Below, in pieces: positions 18,015 to 29,138 of a DNA stretch of 64,000 nt (the first letter of the stretch is position 1; each line of letters opens with the position of its first letter). The notes under the pieces were generated by a model, which was given only the letters and a program-made list of their open reading frames with translations, ran no database searches and had not been told where the DNA came from. A program made the position numbers and the translations under genes. Source of the stretch: an uncultured Oceanospirillales bacterium (lineage in GTDB: Bacteria; Pseudomonadota; Gammaproteobacteria; Xanthomonadales; SZUA-36); NCBI GenBank assembly GCA_913055655.1, contig CAJXKA010000002.1, positions 402,178-466,177 on the forward strand, written 5' to 3'.

Positions 18015-19313
18015 ATGGCTGATCATAATGTCGTCTTCACCACGCTCGGTTTCGACGAGCCCTGGACCTACGAGAACTATCTCGAGGTCGACGGCTACCA
18101 GGCGTGGCGGAAGATTCTTGAAGAGAAGACCCCGCGCGAGGACATCATCGAGACGGTGAAGGCCTCGGCCCTGCGCGGCCGTGGTGGCGCCGGTTTCCCG
18201 ACCGGCCTGAAGTGGAGCTTCATGCCGCGTTCGGCACCGGTGCAGAAATACATCCTGTGCAACTCGGACGAATCCGAGCCGGGCACCTGTCACGACCGCG
18301 ATATCCTGCGCTTCAACCCGCATGCCGTGGTCGAGGGCATTGCCATCGCCGGTTACGCCATGGGCGCGACGGTGGGTTACAACTACCTGCGCGGCGAGTT
18401 CCACCACGAGCCGTTCGAGCGATTCGAGCAGGCCGTGGCCGAGGCCTACGAAAAAGGCCTGCTGGGCAAGAACATCCTGGGTTCCGGCATCGACATGGAT
18501 ATCCATGGCGTGCTCGGCGCCGGCGCTTACATCTGTGGCGAGGAAACCGCGCTGATGGAATCGCTGGAAGGGAAGAAGGGCCAGCCGCGATTCAAGCCGC
18601 CGTTCCCGGCCAACTTCGGCCTGTACGGCAAGCCGACCACCATCAACAACACCGAGACCCTGGCCTCGGTGCCGTCGATCATGCGCCGTGGCGCCGACTG
18701 GTTCCTGGAGATCGGCAAGCCCAACAACGGTGGGCCGAAAGTGTTCTCCGTATCCGGTCATGTGAACAAACCTGGCAACTTCGAAATTCCGCTGGGTACG
18801 CCGTTCGCCGAGCTGCTGGAAATGGCCGGCGGCATGCGTAACGGCCACAAGCTGAAAGGCGTGATCCCGGGCGGTTCGTCAATGCCGGTACTGCCCGCCG
18901 AGACCATGATGGGCATCACCATGGACTACGACGCCCTGGGCAAGGCCGGTTCCGGCCTGGGTTCCGGTGCCGTGATCGTCATGGACGAGACCACGTGCAT
19001 GGTGCGCGCCTGCACGCGCATTGCCCAGTTCTACCACATGGAAAGCTGCGGCCAGTGCACGCCGTGCCGTGAAGGCACCGGCTGGATGCACCGGGTGCTG
19101 AAGCGCATCGTCGACGGCAAGGGCCGCGCCGATGACCTGCAGTTGCTGAAATCCGCCGCCGGCCAGATTGAAGGCCACACCATCTGCGCCTTCGGCGAGG
19201 CCGCGGCCTGGCCGGTGCAGGGCATGCTGCGCCATTTCTGGCACGAATTCGAATACTACGTGGAACACGGCCGCTCGATCGTTGACGGGGCCGCCGGGGA
19301 GAAGGCCGCATGA
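18015..19313 (+). CDS. nuoF: NADH-quinone oxidoreductase subunit F
   Basis: A 432-residue NADH- and FMN-binding subunit. The glycine-rich [10 protein letters not shown] at 55-64 binds [21 protein letters not shown] (173-186) is conserved around FMN, and cluster N3 is held by Cys345, Cys348, Cys351 (ESCGQCTPC) and Cys391 (HTICAFG). The ATG at 18015 is 2 bp after the nuoE stop; a longer frame from 17907 is an upstream extension into nuoE. Its stop overlaps the nuoG start as ATGA. Confidence 0.97.
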   Translation: MADHNVVFTTLGFDEPWTYENYLEVDGYQAWRKILEEKTPREDIIETVKASALRGRGGAGFPTGLKWSFMPRSAPVQKYILCNSDESEPGTCHDRDILRFNPHAVVEGIAIAGYAMGATVGYNYLRGEFHHEPFERFEQAVAEAYEKGLLGKNILGSGIDMDIHGVLGAGAYICGEETALMESLEGKKGQPRFKPPFPANFGLYGKPTTINNTETLASVPSIMRRGADWFLEIGKPNNGGPKVFSVSGHVNKPGNFEIPLGTPFAELLEMAGGMRNGHKLKGVIPGGSSMPVLPAETMMGITMDYDALGKAGSGLGSGAVIVMDETTCMVRACTRIAQFYHMESCGQCTPCREGTGWMHRVLKRIVDGKGRADDLQLLKSAAGQIEGHTICAFGEAAAWPVQGMLRHFWHEFEYYVEHGRSIVDGAAGEKAA

Positions 19314-21667
19314 GCGCCGTGACCGAAGAACAGGCCGTGGAAATGGTCAATATCGAGGTCGACGGCACACCCATGCAGGTGCCGAAGAACTCGATGATCA
19401 TCGAGGCCACCGACAAGGCCGGCATCAACGTGCCGCGGTTCTGCTACCACAAGAAACTGTCCATCGCGGCCAACTGCCGCATGTGCCTGGTCGACGTCGA
19501 GAAGGCGCCCAAGCCGATGCCGGCCTGCGCCACGCCGGTCATGGAAGGCATGAAGGTGTACACCACCTCGCGCCGCGCCATCGACGCCCAGCACGGCGTC
19601 ATGGAATTCCTGCTGATCAACCATCCGCTGGACTGCCCGATCTGCGACCAGGGCGGCGAATGCGAACTGCAGGACCTGGCCATGGGCTATGGCCGCTCCG
19701 TGTCGCGCTTCACCGAACGCAAGCGCGTGGTGAAAGACAAGGACATCGGGCCGCTGGTGCGTACCGACATGACCCGCTGCATCCACTGCACCCGCTGCGT
19801 GCGCTTCCTTGATGAAGTGGCCGGCACCTGCGAGATGGGTGGCACGGGCCGCGGCGACCGGCTGGAGATCACGTCCAGCATTGCCGGCAGCATCGACTCG
19901 GAAATGTCCGGCAATATCATCGATTTGTGCCCGGTAGGCGCGTTGACCAACCGGCCGTTCCGTTACTCGGCGCGGGCCTGGGAGCTGTCATCGCGGCCGT
20001 CGACGGCGGCCCATGACGGGCTGGGTTCGGGTGTCCACTATCACGTGCGCCGCGGCAAGGTCATGCGCGCCGTGCCCGCCGACCGCGAGCGGGTCAACGA
20101 GACCTGGCTCTCCGACCGCGACCGCTACAGCCATTTCGGCCTTTATGCCAACGACCGTGTCCTGAACCCGTCCGTCAAGCGCGACGGCGAGTGGGTCGAG
20201 GTCACCTGGGACGAGGCGGTGGACGCCGCGGCCGGGGCCCTGGGTAGCCGTGGCGCGGGCGAGGTTGGCGTGTTGATGTCACCGTCGGCCGCCACCGAGG
20301 ATTACTTCCTGGCGCGCCGCCTGGCCGATGGCCTGCAAACGCCCCACATCGACCATCGCGCCCGCGAATGCGATTTCGCCGATGACGGCGCGCGTCCGGC
20401 ACTGTTCGGCGCATCGCTGGCCGAAATCCAGGGTGCTGACAATATCCTGCTGCTGGGTTGCAACGCACGCCACGAGGCGCCGGTGCTGGGTCACCGGGTC
20501 CGCCAGGCCTGGCGCTCGGGTGCGACGATCTTCGCCGTCAACCCGCTGGACTGGAACTTCCATTTCGACCTGGCCGGCAAGGTCATCGCCGCGCCGCAGG
20601 CGCTGGCGGGCGAGATTGCCGCCCTGGCCGCGGCCGTGGCTGAGCGCACCGGCCAGTCGCTGCCCGGACACCTTAACGTCGATGGCGCGACGGTCACCGA
20701 CGCGCACCGCGCCATCGCGGCGCGCCTTGGCGAGGCCGAAAACGGCGTTGTCATCGTCGGGCAGGCCGCCATGGCCATGGCCGACGCGGCCCGTGTGCGG
20801 CAATTGGCGGCCTGGCTGGCAGAGGCCAGCGGCTCGGCCCTGGACCTGCTGCCGCACGGCGCCAATACCGCGGGCGCAACCGCCGCCGGCGCATTGCCGG
20901 CCGAGGGCGGCCTGAATGCCCGCGCCATGCTGGAATCGCCGCGTTCCGCGTACCTGCTGTGGGATATCGAGCCCACCGCCGATACCTTTGACCCCGCCGT
21001 CACCATGAATGCGCTGGCCGCCGCCGAGAAAGTGGTCGCGGTCACCCCGTTCGCCGGTCCGGCCCTGCGCGAAGTGGCGGACGTGATCCTGCCGCTGGCG
21101 CCGTGGGCGGAGACCGAGGGCAGCCTGGTCAATCTTTCAGGCGAACGGTTCGACGTCTCGCCCGCCGGCAAGCCGGCCGGGGAAGCGCGTCCGGGCTGGA
21201 AAGTACTGCGCCGCCTGGGCGCCGCGCTTGGGCTCGAGGGTTTCGATCACATCAATATTGATGACGTGCGGGCCGACATGAACGACAAGCTGGCGGACCT
21301 TCGCGCGCCGCTCGCACCCGTGGGCGACCTGCCGGCACCGGCCACCGCGGCCGGCCTTTGGCGAATCGGCGAAGTGCCGATGTACGCCGCCGACGCGCTG
21401 TGCCGGCGTTCGGCACCGTTGCAGGACTCGGTCCACGCGGAACACGGTTTCGTCGGCCTGAACCCGGCCGATGCTGATGCGCTGGGCCTGGTGGACGGGG
21501 GCAGCGCGCGCGTGAGCCAGGGTGACGGCTCCGTGGTCCTCGGTGTCCGGGTGACCGGAATGGTCCCGGCGGGCGCCGCCTGGGTGCGGGCCTCGACGCC
21601 GGAATCGGCCGAGCTCGGTCCCGTGAACGGACCGGTCCAGGTCAGCCGCCCGGGAGGGAACGACTGA
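19310..21667 (+). CDS. nuoG: NADH-quinone oxidoreductase subunit G
   Basis: A 785-residue, 75-kDa-type subunit with the iron-sulfur chain of the peripheral arm. [2Fe-2S] ligands are Cys45, 56, 59 and 73. The His-Cys3 cluster uses His105, Cys109, 112 and 118. A [4Fe-4S] cluster uses Cys157, 160, 163 and 207. The remainder is a molybdopterin-oxidoreductase-like fold without cofactor. I see no CxxC-x-C set in the 220-260 region that would indicate the extra N7 cluster of some bacteria. It overlaps nuoF by 4 bp and nuoH by 1 bp. Confidence 0.96.
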   Translation: MSAVTEEQAVEMVNIEVDGTPMQVPKNSMIIEATDKAGINVPRFCYHKKLSIAANCRMCLVDVEKAPKPMPACATPVMEGMKVYTTSRRAIDAQHGVMEFLLINHPLDCPICDQGGECELQDLAMGYGRSVSRFTERKRVVKDKDIGPLVRTDMTRCIHCTRCVRFLDEVAGTCEMGGTGRGDRLEITSSIAGSIDSEMSGNIIDLCPVGALTNRPFRYSARAWELSSRPSTAAHDGLGSGVHYHVRRGKVMRAVPADRERVNETWLSDRDRYSHFGLYANDRVLNPSVKRDGEWVEVTWDEAVDAAAGALGSRGAGEVGVLMSPSAATEDYFLARRLADGLQTPHIDHRARECDFADDGARPALFGASLAEIQGADNILLLGCNARHEAPVLGHRVRQAWRSGATIFAVNPLDWNFHFDLAGKVIAAPQALAGEIAALAAAVAERTGQSLPGHLNVDGATVTDAHRAIAARLGEAENGVVIVGQAAMAMADAARVRQLAAWLAEASGSALDLLPHGANTAGATAAGALPAEGGLNARAMLESPRSAYLLWDIEPTADTFDPAVTMNALAAAEKVVAVTPFAGPALREVADVILPLAPWAETEGSLVNLSGERFDVSPAGKPAGEARPGWKVLRRLGAALGLEGFDHINIDDVRADMNDKLADLRAPLAPVGDLPAPATAAGLWRIGEVPMYAADALCRRSAPLQDSVHAEHGFVGLNPADADALGLVDGGSARVSQGDGSVVLGVRVTGMVPAGAAWVRASTPESAELGPVNGPVQVSRPGGND

Positions 21668-22707
21668 TGTTCGAAGCGTTTCTCGAACTTGCCTGGATCG
21701 TCATCAAGATCATGGCCATCACGGTTCCGCTGATCCTGACCGTGGCTTACTTCACCTATGCCGAGCGCAAGGTGATCGGTTTCATGCAGTCGCGCCACGG
21801 GCCCAACCGTGTCGGCATTTTCGGCTTCAAGCTCTGGGGCCTGGCACAGCCCTTCGCGGACGTGTTCAAGCTGCTGCTGAAAGAGATCGTGTTGCCGCAG
21901 AACGCGAACAAGTTCCTGTTCGTGCTGGCGCCGGTCATCACGCTGGCCCCCGCCTTCGCGGCCTGGGCCGTGATTCCGTTCAGCGACACCATGGTGCTGG
22001 CCAATATCGACGCCGGGCTGCTGTACCTGCTGGCGATGACCTCGCTGGGCGTATACGGCGTCATCATCGCCGGCTGGGCCTCGAACTCGAAGTACGCGTT
22101 CCTGGGCGGCATGCGCTCCGCTGCGCAGATCATCTCCTACGAAATCCCGATGGGTTTCGCATTGATCGGCGTACTGGTCATGTCCGGTACGCTGAACCTG
22201 TCGGAAATCGTCAGGGCACAGCAAGGCAACATCTTCGACTGGTTCTGGCTGCCGCTGCTGCCGCTGTTCCTGGTGTACTTCATTTCCGGCGTGGCCGAGA
22301 CCAACCGCGCGCCATTCGACGTGGCCGAGGGTGAGTCCGAGATCGTCGCCGGCTTCCACGTGGAGTATTCCGGCGCGGCCTTCGCGGTGTTTTTCCTGGC
22401 CGAATACGCCAACATGATCCTGATCTCGGCGCTGACCGCGCTGTTGTTCCTGGGCGGCTGGCTGTCGCCGTTCGCGGGCATCCCCGGCATTGGCGACACG
22501 GTCCTGGGCGCCGGCGGCATTCACTGGTACCTGGCCAAGACCGTGTTCTTCATGTTCACGTTCCTGTGGCTGCGCGCGACGTTCCCGCGCTACCGCTACG
22601 ACCAGATCATGCGCCTGGGCTGGAAGGTCCTGATTCCGATTACGCTGGTCTGGGTCCTGGTGGCCGCGGGCCTGAAACTGTCCGGCGCCGTGACGCTGGG
22701 GGCCTGA
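21667..22707 (+). CDS. nuoH: NADH-quinone oxidoreductase subunit H
   Basis: A 346-residue membrane subunit with about eight helices that connects the quinone chamber to the proton channels. Conserved elements are [21 protein letters not shown] (starting near residue 33, longer than quoted in full elsewhere), [10 protein letters not shown] and the acidic loop [20 protein letters not shown]. Length fits the family. Start ATG overlaps the nuoG TGA; nuoI begins 2 bp beyond its stop. Confidence 0.96.
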   Translation: MFEAFLELAWIVIKIMAITVPLILTVAYFTYAERKVIGFMQSRHGPNRVGIFGFKLWGLAQPFADVFKLLLKEIVLPQNANKFLFVLAPVITLAPAFAAWAVIPFSDTMVLANIDAGLLYLLAMTSLGVYGVIIAGWASNSKYAFLGGMRSAAQIISYEIPMGFALIGVLVMSGTLNLSEIVRAQQGNIFDWFWLPLLPLFLVYFISGVAETNRAPFDVAEGESEIVAGFHVEYSGAAFAVFFLAEYANMILISALTALLFLGGWLSPFAGIPGIGDTVLGAGGIHWYLAKTVFFMFTFLWLRATFPRYRYDQIMRLGWKVLIPITLVWVLVAAGLKLSGAVTLGA

Positions 22708-22708
22708 G

Positions 22709-23197
22709 ATGAACGCGATCACACGATACCTGAAAAGCCTGATGCTGCTGGAGCTCTTCAAGGGCCTCAGTGTCACGCTGGGCTATTTCTTCAAGCCCAA
22801 GGCCACGCTCCGCTACCCGGAAGAGAAGACGCCGAAGTCGAACCGGTTCCGCGGCCTGCACGCACTGCGCCGCTACCCGAACGGCGAGGAGCGCTGCATT
22901 GCCTGCAAGCTCTGCGAAGCGGTCTGCCCGGCCCTGGCGATCACCATCGACTCGGAGCAGCGTGATGACGGCACCCGCCGCACCACGCGCTACGATATCG
23001 ACCTGTTCAAGTGCATCTATTGCGGGTTCTGCGAGGAATCCTGCCCGGTGGACTCGATCGTCGAGACGACCTTCCACGAATACCACTTCGAGAACCGGGG
23101 CGAAAACATCGTCACCAAGCCGCAGTTGCTGGCCATTGGTGACCGGCTCGAAGCACAGATTGCCGCCGAGAAGCGGCAGGATGCGGCCTACCGATGA
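22709..23197 (+). CDS. nuoI: NADH-quinone oxidoreductase subunit I
   Basis: A 162-residue, TYKY-type ferredoxin subunit carrying clusters N6a and N6b. The two CxxCxxCxxxCP motifs are at Cys63/66/69/73 ([12 protein letters not shown]) and Cys102/105/108/112 ([12 protein letters not shown]). An amphipathic N-terminal helix ([18 protein letters not shown]) anchors it to the membrane. It passes electrons from NuoG to NuoB. Its TGA overlaps the nuoJ ATG. Confidence 0.96.
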   Translation: MNAITRYLKSLMLLELFKGLSVTLGYFFKPKATLRYPEEKTPKSNRFRGLHALRRYPNGEERCIACKLCEAVCPALAITIDSEQRDDGTRRTTRYDIDLFKCIYCGFCEESCPVDSIVETTFHEYHFENRGENIVTKPQLLAIGDRLEAQIAAEKRQDAAYR

Positions 23198-23829
23198 TCA
23201 TGGGAATCGATTTACAGGTCATCCTGTTCTACCTGTTCTCCGCCGTGCTGGTGGGGGCCGCGCTGGCCGTCATCAGCTCGCGTAACCCGGTGTACTCGGC
23301 ATTGTTCCTGGTGCTGACGTTCTTCACCGCGGCCGCGCTGTGGATCCTGTTGCAGGTGGAATTCCTGGCCGTCGTGCTGGTGGTGGTCTATGTCGGCGCC
23401 GTCATGGTGCTGTTCCTGTTCGTGGTGATGATGCTGGACATCAACCTGGTACCGCTGAAGGAAGGCTTCGTACGTTACATGTGGATCGGTATCCCGGTCG
23501 CTTTGATCATGGCGTTCGAACTGTTGGCCGTGATGTGGGCAAAGGGCCGTTTCGGTACCGACCAGTTCCCGGTGCCGGCCGACCGCGCCGCTGACTACAG
23601 CAACACCCGGGCCGTGGGCGAGTGGCTGTACACCCAGTTCCTGCTGCCGTTTGAAGTGGCCGGGCTGATACTGCTGGTGGCCATGGTGGCGGCCATTGCG
23701 CTGACGGTCCGCCAGCGCAAGGACGTCAAGACCCAGAAGCCGTCGCGGCAGGTGCGAGTGAAGCGTGACGAGCGGGTGCGGCTGGTGAAAATGAAATCTG
23801 AGGCCCCTGCCTCGAAAGGGGGGAACTGA
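23194..23829 (+). CDS. nuoJ: NADH-quinone oxidoreductase subunit J
   Basis: A 211-residue membrane subunit with five predicted helices. The third contains the family pattern [20 protein letters not shown], where a pi-bulge forms in known structures. The C-terminal 40 residues are strongly basic and hydrophilic ([20 protein letters not shown]). A second in-frame ATG two codons in could also be the start; the first overlaps the nuoI stop (ATGA) and is preferred. Confidence 0.94.
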   Translation: MIMGIDLQVILFYLFSAVLVGAALAVISSRNPVYSALFLVLTFFTAAALWILLQVEFLAVVLVVVYVGAVMVLFLFVVMMLDINLVPLKEGFVRYMWIGIPVALIMAFELLAVMWAKGRFGTDQFPVPADRAADYSNTRAVGEWLYTQFLLPFEVAGLILLVAMVAAIALTVRQRKDVKTQKPSRQVRVKRDERVRLVKMKSEAPASKGGN

Positions 23830-23832
23830 GCC

Positions 23833-24147
23833 ATGTTGACGTCACTGAGCCTGGCGCATTACCTGACCCTGGGGGCCATCCTGATGTGTATCAGCATGGC
23901 GGGCATCTTCCTGAACCGGAAGAACGTGCTGATCCTGCTGATGTGCATCGAACTGCAGCTGTTGGCGGTCAACATGAACTTCGTCGCGTTCTCGCGTTAC
24001 CTGGACAACCTTGACGGCCAGGTATTCGTGTTTTTCATCCTGACCGTGGCCGCCGCCGAGGCCGCCATCGGCCTGGCCATCCTGGTGGTGCTGTTCCGTA
24101 ACCGGCGCACCATCAACGTGGCCGAGCTGGACGACCTGAAGGGGTAG
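23833..24147 (+). CDS. nuoK: NADH-quinone oxidoreductase subunit K
   Basis: A 104-residue, three-helix subunit homologous to MrpC and ND4L. The conserved glutamates are in [13 protein letters not shown] (second helix) and [12 protein letters not shown] (third helix), which line the central hydrophilic axis. The gene sits between nuoJ (3 bp gap) and nuoL (9 bp gap). The paralogous MrpC-type gene of the antiporter operon is at 54102. Confidence 0.96.
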   Translation: MLTSLSLAHYLTLGAILMCISMAGIFLNRKNVLILLMCIELQLLAVNMNFVAFSRYLDNLDGQVFVFFILTVAAAEAAIGLAILVVLFRNRRTINVAELDDLKG

Positions 24148-24156
24148 GGCGAGACC

Positions 24157-26157
24157 ATGGATATCAAGACCATCCTGCTCCTGGTTCCGCTGCTGCCGCT
24201 CTTTGGCGCCGCGGTCTCTGGCCTGTTGCGCAACCAGGTGGGCCGCGCCGGCGCGCACTGGGTGACCATCCTGGCGGTGGCCGGTTCCTGCCTGCTGTCG
24301 TTCTGGGTGCTGTACCTGCAGATGTACGAAGGCCTGGAGACGCTCAATTACAGCGTTTACACCTGGATGGTGGTCGAGGGCGTCACCTTCGAGGTGGGCT
24401 TCCTGGTCGATCACCTGACGTCACTGATGATGTGCGTGGTGACCTTCGTGTCATTGATGGTGCACATCTACACCATCGGCTACATGCATGATGACCCGGG
24501 TTACCAGCGCTTCTTCAGCTACATCAACCTGTTTACCTTCGCCATGCTGATGCTGGTGATGGCCAACAACTTCATGCAGCTGTTCTTCGGCTGGGAAGCC
24601 GTGGGCCTGGTGTCGTACCTGCTGATCGGCTTCTGGTTCAAGAAAGACACCGCGATTTTCGCCAACATGAAGGCCTTCCTGGTCAACCGCGTGGGTGACT
24701 TCGGTTTCCTGCTGGGCATCGCGGCGGTGCTGATGACCTTCGGGTCGCTGGACTACGCCACCGTGTTCACGGCCGCGCCCGATGCGGCCGGTGAGACCAT
24801 CAGTGTCATCGGCGGCATGGAGTGGGGCCTGCTGACCTTTATCTGCGTGTGCCTGTTTATCGGCGCCATGGGCAAGTCGGCGCAGGCGCCGCTGCACGTG
24901 TGGCTGCCCGATTCGATGGAAGGCCCGACGCCCATATCGGCGCTGATCCACGCGGCGACCATGGTCACGGCCGGTATCTTCATGGTGGCGCGCATGTCGC
25001 CGCTGTTTGAACTGTCCGACGCGGCGCTGAGCTTTGTCATGCTGATCGGCGCGTTCACCGCGTTCTTCATGGGGCTGATCGGCATCGTGCAGAACGACAT
25101 CAAGCGCGTGGTGGCCTACTCGACACTCTCGCAGCTGGGCTACATGACCGTGGCGCTCGGTGTGTCCGCCTACTCCGCGGCCATCTTCCACCTGATGACG
25201 CATGCGTTCTTCAAGGCGCTGCTGTTCCTGGGCGCCGGCTCGGTGATCATCGCCATGCATCACCAGCAGGACATGCGTTACATGGGTGGCCTGCGCAAGT
25301 ACATGCCGGTGACGTGGATCACGGCCTGGCTGGGGACACTGGCGCTGGTCGGTTTCCCGTTCTTCGCCGGTTTCTACTCCAAGGACGCCATCATCGAGGT
25401 GGTGCACCTGTCGGAGCGCTTCGGCGCAGGGGTGACCTACTGGCTGGTGGTGGCGGGCGTGTTCGTGACCGCGATGTACAGCTTCCGCCTGCTGTACCTG
25501 ACCTTCCACGGCAAGGAAAAATTCGAAGTGGTGGAGGGCGCCGACCCTCACGCGCACCTGCCGGACGGCCAGCTGGCCCACAAGCCGCATGAATCCCCGC
25601 TGGTCGTGACCATTCCGTTGATCCTGCTGGCAATTCCGTCGGTGGTGATCGGCTGGCTGACCATTGAGCCGGTGCTGTTCGGCGGCTGGCTGTCGGACGC
25701 CATTTACGTGGCCGAGGGCAACGACGTGGTCGCGGCGCTGGGTGAGCATTTCCACGGCGCCACGGCCATGGCCATTCACGGTGTGCAGACGGTGCCGTTC
25801 TGGCTGATGCTGGCGGGCTTCGCCGTCGCCACGCTGGTCTGGCGTTTCCGCCCGGGCATCGCGGCGACCACGAAGGCACGGTTGCCGGGTCTCTACAGCC
25901 TGCTGGACCACAAGTACTACTTCGACGAGTTCAACCAGAAAGTTTTCGCCAACGGTGCGGTGCGCCTGGGCCAGGGCCTGTGGAAGAAGGCCGATGCCGG
26001 CTTTATCGACGGCATCCTGGTGAACGGCTCGGCGAAGCTGGTGGGCCGCGTGGCGGCGCTGGTGCGTCGCTGGCAGACAGGTTTCCTCTATGACTATGCG
26101 TTTTCAATGATCATTGGACTGATTGCCATCCTCGGCGTCTGGGTGGTGTTGCGATGA
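24157..26157 (+). CDS. nuoL: NADH-quinone oxidoreductase subunit L
   Basis: A 666-residue antiporter-like proton channel at the distal end of the membrane arm, with about 16 helices including the long lateral helix at the C-terminus. Conserved channel residues are Glu in LFFGWEAVGLVSYLLIGFW and Lys in GAMGKSAQAPLHVWLPDSME, followed by HAATMVTAGIFMVARM. The C-terminus ends LYDYAFSMIIGLIAILGVWV. It overlaps nuoM by 4 bp. Confidence 0.96.
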   Translation: MDIKTILLLVPLLPLFGAAVSGLLRNQVGRAGAHWVTILAVAGSCLLSFWVLYLQMYEGLETLNYSVYTWMVVEGVTFEVGFLVDHLTSLMMCVVTFVSLMVHIYTIGYMHDDPGYQRFFSYINLFTFAMLMLVMANNFMQLFFGWEAVGLVSYLLIGFWFKKDTAIFANMKAFLVNRVGDFGFLLGIAAVLMTFGSLDYATVFTAAPDAAGETISVIGGMEWGLLTFICVCLFIGAMGKSAQAPLHVWLPDSMEGPTPISALIHAATMVTAGIFMVARMSPLFELSDAALSFVMLIGAFTAFFMGLIGIVQNDIKRVVAYSTLSQLGYMTVALGVSAYSAAIFHLMTHAFFKALLFLGAGSVIIAMHHQQDMRYMGGLRKYMPVTWITAWLGTLALVGFPFFAGFYSKDAIIEVVHLSERFGAGVTYWLVVAGVFVTAMYSFRLLYLTFHGKEKFEVVEGADPHAHLPDGQLAHKPHESPLVVTIPLILLAIPSVVIGWLTIEPVLFGGWLSDAIYVAEGNDVVAALGEHFHGATAMAIHGVQTVPFWLMLAGFAVATLVWRFRPGIAATTKARLPGLYSLLDHKYYFDEFNQKVFANGAVRLGQGLWKKADAGFIDGILVNGSAKLVGRVAALVRRWQTGFLYDYAFSMIIGLIAILGVWVVLR

Positions 26158-27662
26158 TGCCGTTGCTCAGCCTGCTGATCTGGGTGCCCATCCTGGGCGG
26201 CGTCGCCACGCTGGCCGCGGGTGATTCACGCCCGACGATGGCGAAATGGATTTCCCTGCTGGCCGCGCTGGTCACGCTGGTGCTCTGCATTCCCCTGTAC
26301 ACCGGGTTCGATAACACGACCGCGGCGATGCAGTTCGAGGAAATGCGGCCGTGGATCAGCGCTTTCGACGTGAACTACCACCTGGGCGTGGACGGGTTCT
26401 CGGTGCCCCTGATCCTGCTGACGGCATTCTTCGGCCCGCTGGTCGTGATTGCCGGCTGGGAAGTGATCAAGGACAAGGTGCACCAGTACATGGCCGCCTT
26501 CCTGATCATGGAAGGCCTGATGGTGGGCGTGTTCTCCGCGCTCGACGGCCTGCTGTTCTACGTGTTCTTCGAGGCCATGCTGATCCCGATGTTCCTGGTG
26601 ATCGGCATCTGGGGCGGACCCAACCGCGTTTACGCGACCATCAAGTTCTTCCTGTACACCTTCCTCGGTTCGGTTTTCATGCTGGTCGGCATCATCTACC
26701 TGTACTTGAATGCGGGCAGCTGGGCGATTACCGACTGGCACGCGCTGCCGCTGACGATGGTCGAACAGAAGTGGATCTTCCTGGGCCTGCTGGCCGCCTT
26801 CGCGGTGAAAATCCCGATGTGGCCGGTGCACACCTGGCTGCCGGACGCGCACGTCGAGGCACCCACCGGCGGTTCGGTCATCCTGGCGGCGATCATGCTG
26901 AAGATCGGTGGCTACGGCTTTATCCGCTTCAGCCTGCCGATTACCCCGGACGCGGCCGCGGCGCTGGACTGGCTGATGATCGCCCTGTCTCTGGTGGCCA
27001 TCGTCTACATCGGTTTCGTGGCGCTGGTGCAGCAGGACATGAAGAAACTGATCGCCTACTCGTCGATCTCGCACATGGGTTTTGTGACCCTCGGCCTGTT
27101 CATCGCCTTTGCCATCTACCGCAACTCCGGTGGCACGCAGGGCGCGGGCCTGGGCGTCGAAGGCGCGATGGTGCAGATGGTGTCACACGGTTTCATTTCC
27201 GGCGCGCTGTTCCTGTGCGTGGGCGTGCTGTATGACCGCGTCCACAGCCGCGAGATCTCGGCCTATGGCGGCGTGGCCAACACCATGCCCTGGTTCGCGT
27301 TCTTTGCCGTGTTGTTCCTGATGGCCAATTCCGGACTGCCGGGCACCAGCGGTTTCGTCGGCGAGTTCATGGTCATCCTGGCCTCGTTCCGCGCCAACTT
27401 CTGGTTCGCGGCCCTGGCCGGCCTGACCCTGATCCTGGGCGCGGCCTACAGCCTGTGGCTGGTCAAGCGCGTGATTTTCGGCGCGGTCGCCAACAAGGAC
27501 GTCGCGGCCTTGCGTGACATCAATGGTCGTGAAGCGCTGGTCCTGACGACCCTGGCCATTGCCGTGGTGGGCATGGGCGTGTGGCCGTTCCCGGTGGTCG
27601 ACATGATGCACGCCTCCGTGGACCAGTTGCTGGCCCACGTCATCCAGAGCAAGTTGAACTGA
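26154..27662 (+). CDS. nuoM: NADH-quinone oxidoreductase subunit M
   Basis: A 502-residue antiporter-like proton channel with 14 helices. Conserved residues are Glu in YVFFEAMLIPMFLVIGIWGG (near residue 142), Lys in AFAVKIPMWPVHTWLPDAHV and the following TGGSVILAAIMLKIGGYGF. It sits between NuoL and NuoN in the membrane arm. The ATG overlaps the nuoL TGA; nuoN starts 1 bp after its stop. Confidence 0.96.
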   Translation: MMPLLSLLIWVPILGGVATLAAGDSRPTMAKWISLLAALVTLVLCIPLYTGFDNTTAAMQFEEMRPWISAFDVNYHLGVDGFSVPLILLTAFFGPLVVIAGWEVIKDKVHQYMAAFLIMEGLMVGVFSALDGLLFYVFFEAMLIPMFLVIGIWGGPNRVYATIKFFLYTFLGSVFMLVGIIYLYLNAGSWAITDWHALPLTMVEQKWIFLGLLAAFAVKIPMWPVHTWLPDAHVEAPTGGSVILAAIMLKIGGYGFIRFSLPITPDAAAALDWLMIALSLVAIVYIGFVALVQQDMKKLIAYSSISHMGFVTLGLFIAFAIYRNSGGTQGAGLGVEGAMVQMVSHGFISGALFLCVGVLYDRVHSREISAYGGVANTMPWFAFFAVLFLMANSGLPGTSGFVGEFMVILASFRANFWFAALAGLTLILGAAYSLWLVKRVIFGAVANKDVAALRDINGREALVLTTLAIAVVGMGVWPFPVVDMMHASVDQLLAHVIQSKLN

Positions 27663-27663
27663 C

Positions 27664-29109
27664 ATGAATAGAGCGGAAATGCTGCTGGCGGCCCCCGAGC
27701 TCCTGGTCCTGGTCATGGCCTGCGTGGTCCTGTGCGTGGACATGTACCTGCGCGAGGAACGGCGCGGCATCATTCACATGCTGGCCATGCTGACACTGGT
27801 GTTCGCGGCCATCATCACGCTGCGCCAGGACGCGGGTATTCCGTCGAAGGAGATCGAGACGGCGTTCAACGGCGTCTTCGTGCGCGATTACATGGGCGAC
27901 CTGCTGAAGCTGTTCGCCTACGGTACGCTGGCGCTGGTATTCACCTACTCAAAGTATTTCCTGCGCAACAACGGTTTGTTCCGGGCCGATTTTTATACGC
28001 TCAGCCTGTTCTCGCTGCTGGGCGCAATGCTGCTGATTTCCGGTAACAGCCTGATCATGGTTTACCTGGGCCTGGAGCTGACGTCGCTGGCGTCCTATGC
28101 GCTGGTCGCGTTCAACCGCGACTCGAAAGACGGCTCAGAGGCGGCGATGAAATATTTCGTGCTGGGGTCGATGGCATCGGGGCTGCTGTTGTATGGCATG
28201 TCAATGATCTACGGCGCGACGGGTACGCTGGCGCTGCCGGCAGTGGCCGAGGCGCTGGCGACCACCGGCACCGACAACCTGTTGCTGGTGTTCGGCATGG
28301 TGTTCCTCGTGGTCGGCATCGCCTTCAAACTGGGCGTCGCGCCGTTCCACATGTGGGTGCCCGACGTCTACCAGGGCGCGCCGCTGGCGGCTACCCTGTT
28401 CATTTCCACTGTGCCCAAGCTGGCGGCCTTCGCCATGGCCTATCGGCTGCTGGTATCGGGCATGGCACCGCTGCACGGTGACTGGCTGCAGATGCTCGCC
28501 GTGCTGGCCGTGGCGTCCATTATCGTCGGTAACCTTGCGGCGATCATGCAGACCAATATCCGGCGCATGCTGGCCTACTCGACCATCTCCCACATGGGCT
28601 TCGTGTTGCTGGGCATGCTGCCGGGTACCGGTGCGGGTTACGGCGCTTCGCTGTTCTACATCATCGTTTACGCACTGATGTCGGCGGCGGCCTTCGGCAT
28701 GCTCATCATGCTGTCCGGCAAGGGGCACTCGGTCCAGGACCTGGATGACCTGAAAGGCCTGAACCGTCACAACGGCTGGCTGGCCGCAGTCATGGCACTG
28801 GTCGTCTTCTCCATGGCCGGCGTGCCGCCGCTGGTGGGCTTCTTCGCCAAGTGGCTGGTCATCGAGGCGGTGTTGCAGGCCGGCCTGGCCTGGGTGGCCA
28901 TCGTGGCGGTGGTGTTCTCGGTCATCGGCGCCTACTACTACCTGCGCGTGGTCAAGATCATGTACTTCGACGATGCACCGTCCGAAGTCGTGCATGACGG
29001 CCCGGTTGATTTCTCGGCGGCGATTTCGTTCAACGGATTGCTGATGCTGGCGCTGGGCCTGTTCTCCGGTGGCCTGATCGCGGTCTGTGTCGCCAGTTTC
29101 CCGGCCTGA
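27664..29109 (+). CDS. nuoN: NADH-quinone oxidoreductase subunit N
   Basis: A 481-residue antiporter-like subunit and the last gene of the nuo operon. Motifs include VYLGLELTSLASYALVAFNR (Glu of the fifth helix), VGIAFKLGVAPFHMWVPDVY (Lys) and PLAATLFISTVPKLAAFAM. The complete, uninterrupted A-N set indicates a functional 14-subunit complex I (13 polypeptides only in species with fused CD). No terminator is visible before the next gene, 29 bp on. Confidence 0.96.
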   Translation: MNRAEMLLAAPELLVLVMACVVLCVDMYLREERRGIIHMLAMLTLVFAAIITLRQDAGIPSKEIETAFNGVFVRDYMGDLLKLFAYGTLALVFTYSKYFLRNNGLFRADFYTLSLFSLLGAMLLISGNSLIMVYLGLELTSLASYALVAFNRDSKDGSEAAMKYFVLGSMASGLLLYGMSMIYGATGTLALPAVAEALATTGTDNLLLVFGMVFLVVGIAFKLGVAPFHMWVPDVYQGAPLAATLFISTVPKLAAFAMAYRLLVSGMAPLHGDWLQMLAVLAVASIIVGNLAAIMQTNIRRMLAYSTISHMGFVLLGMLPGTGAGYGASLFYIIVYALMSAAAFGMLIMLSGKGHSVQDLDDLKGLNRHNGWLAAVMALVVFSMAGVPPLVGFFAKWLVIEAVLQAGLAWVAIVAVVFSVIGAYYYLRVVKIMYFDDAPSEVVHDGPVDFSAAISFNGLLMLALGLFSGGLIAVCVASFPA

Positions 29110-29138
29110 TCTGACACGCCAGGGCAACGACAGCACGA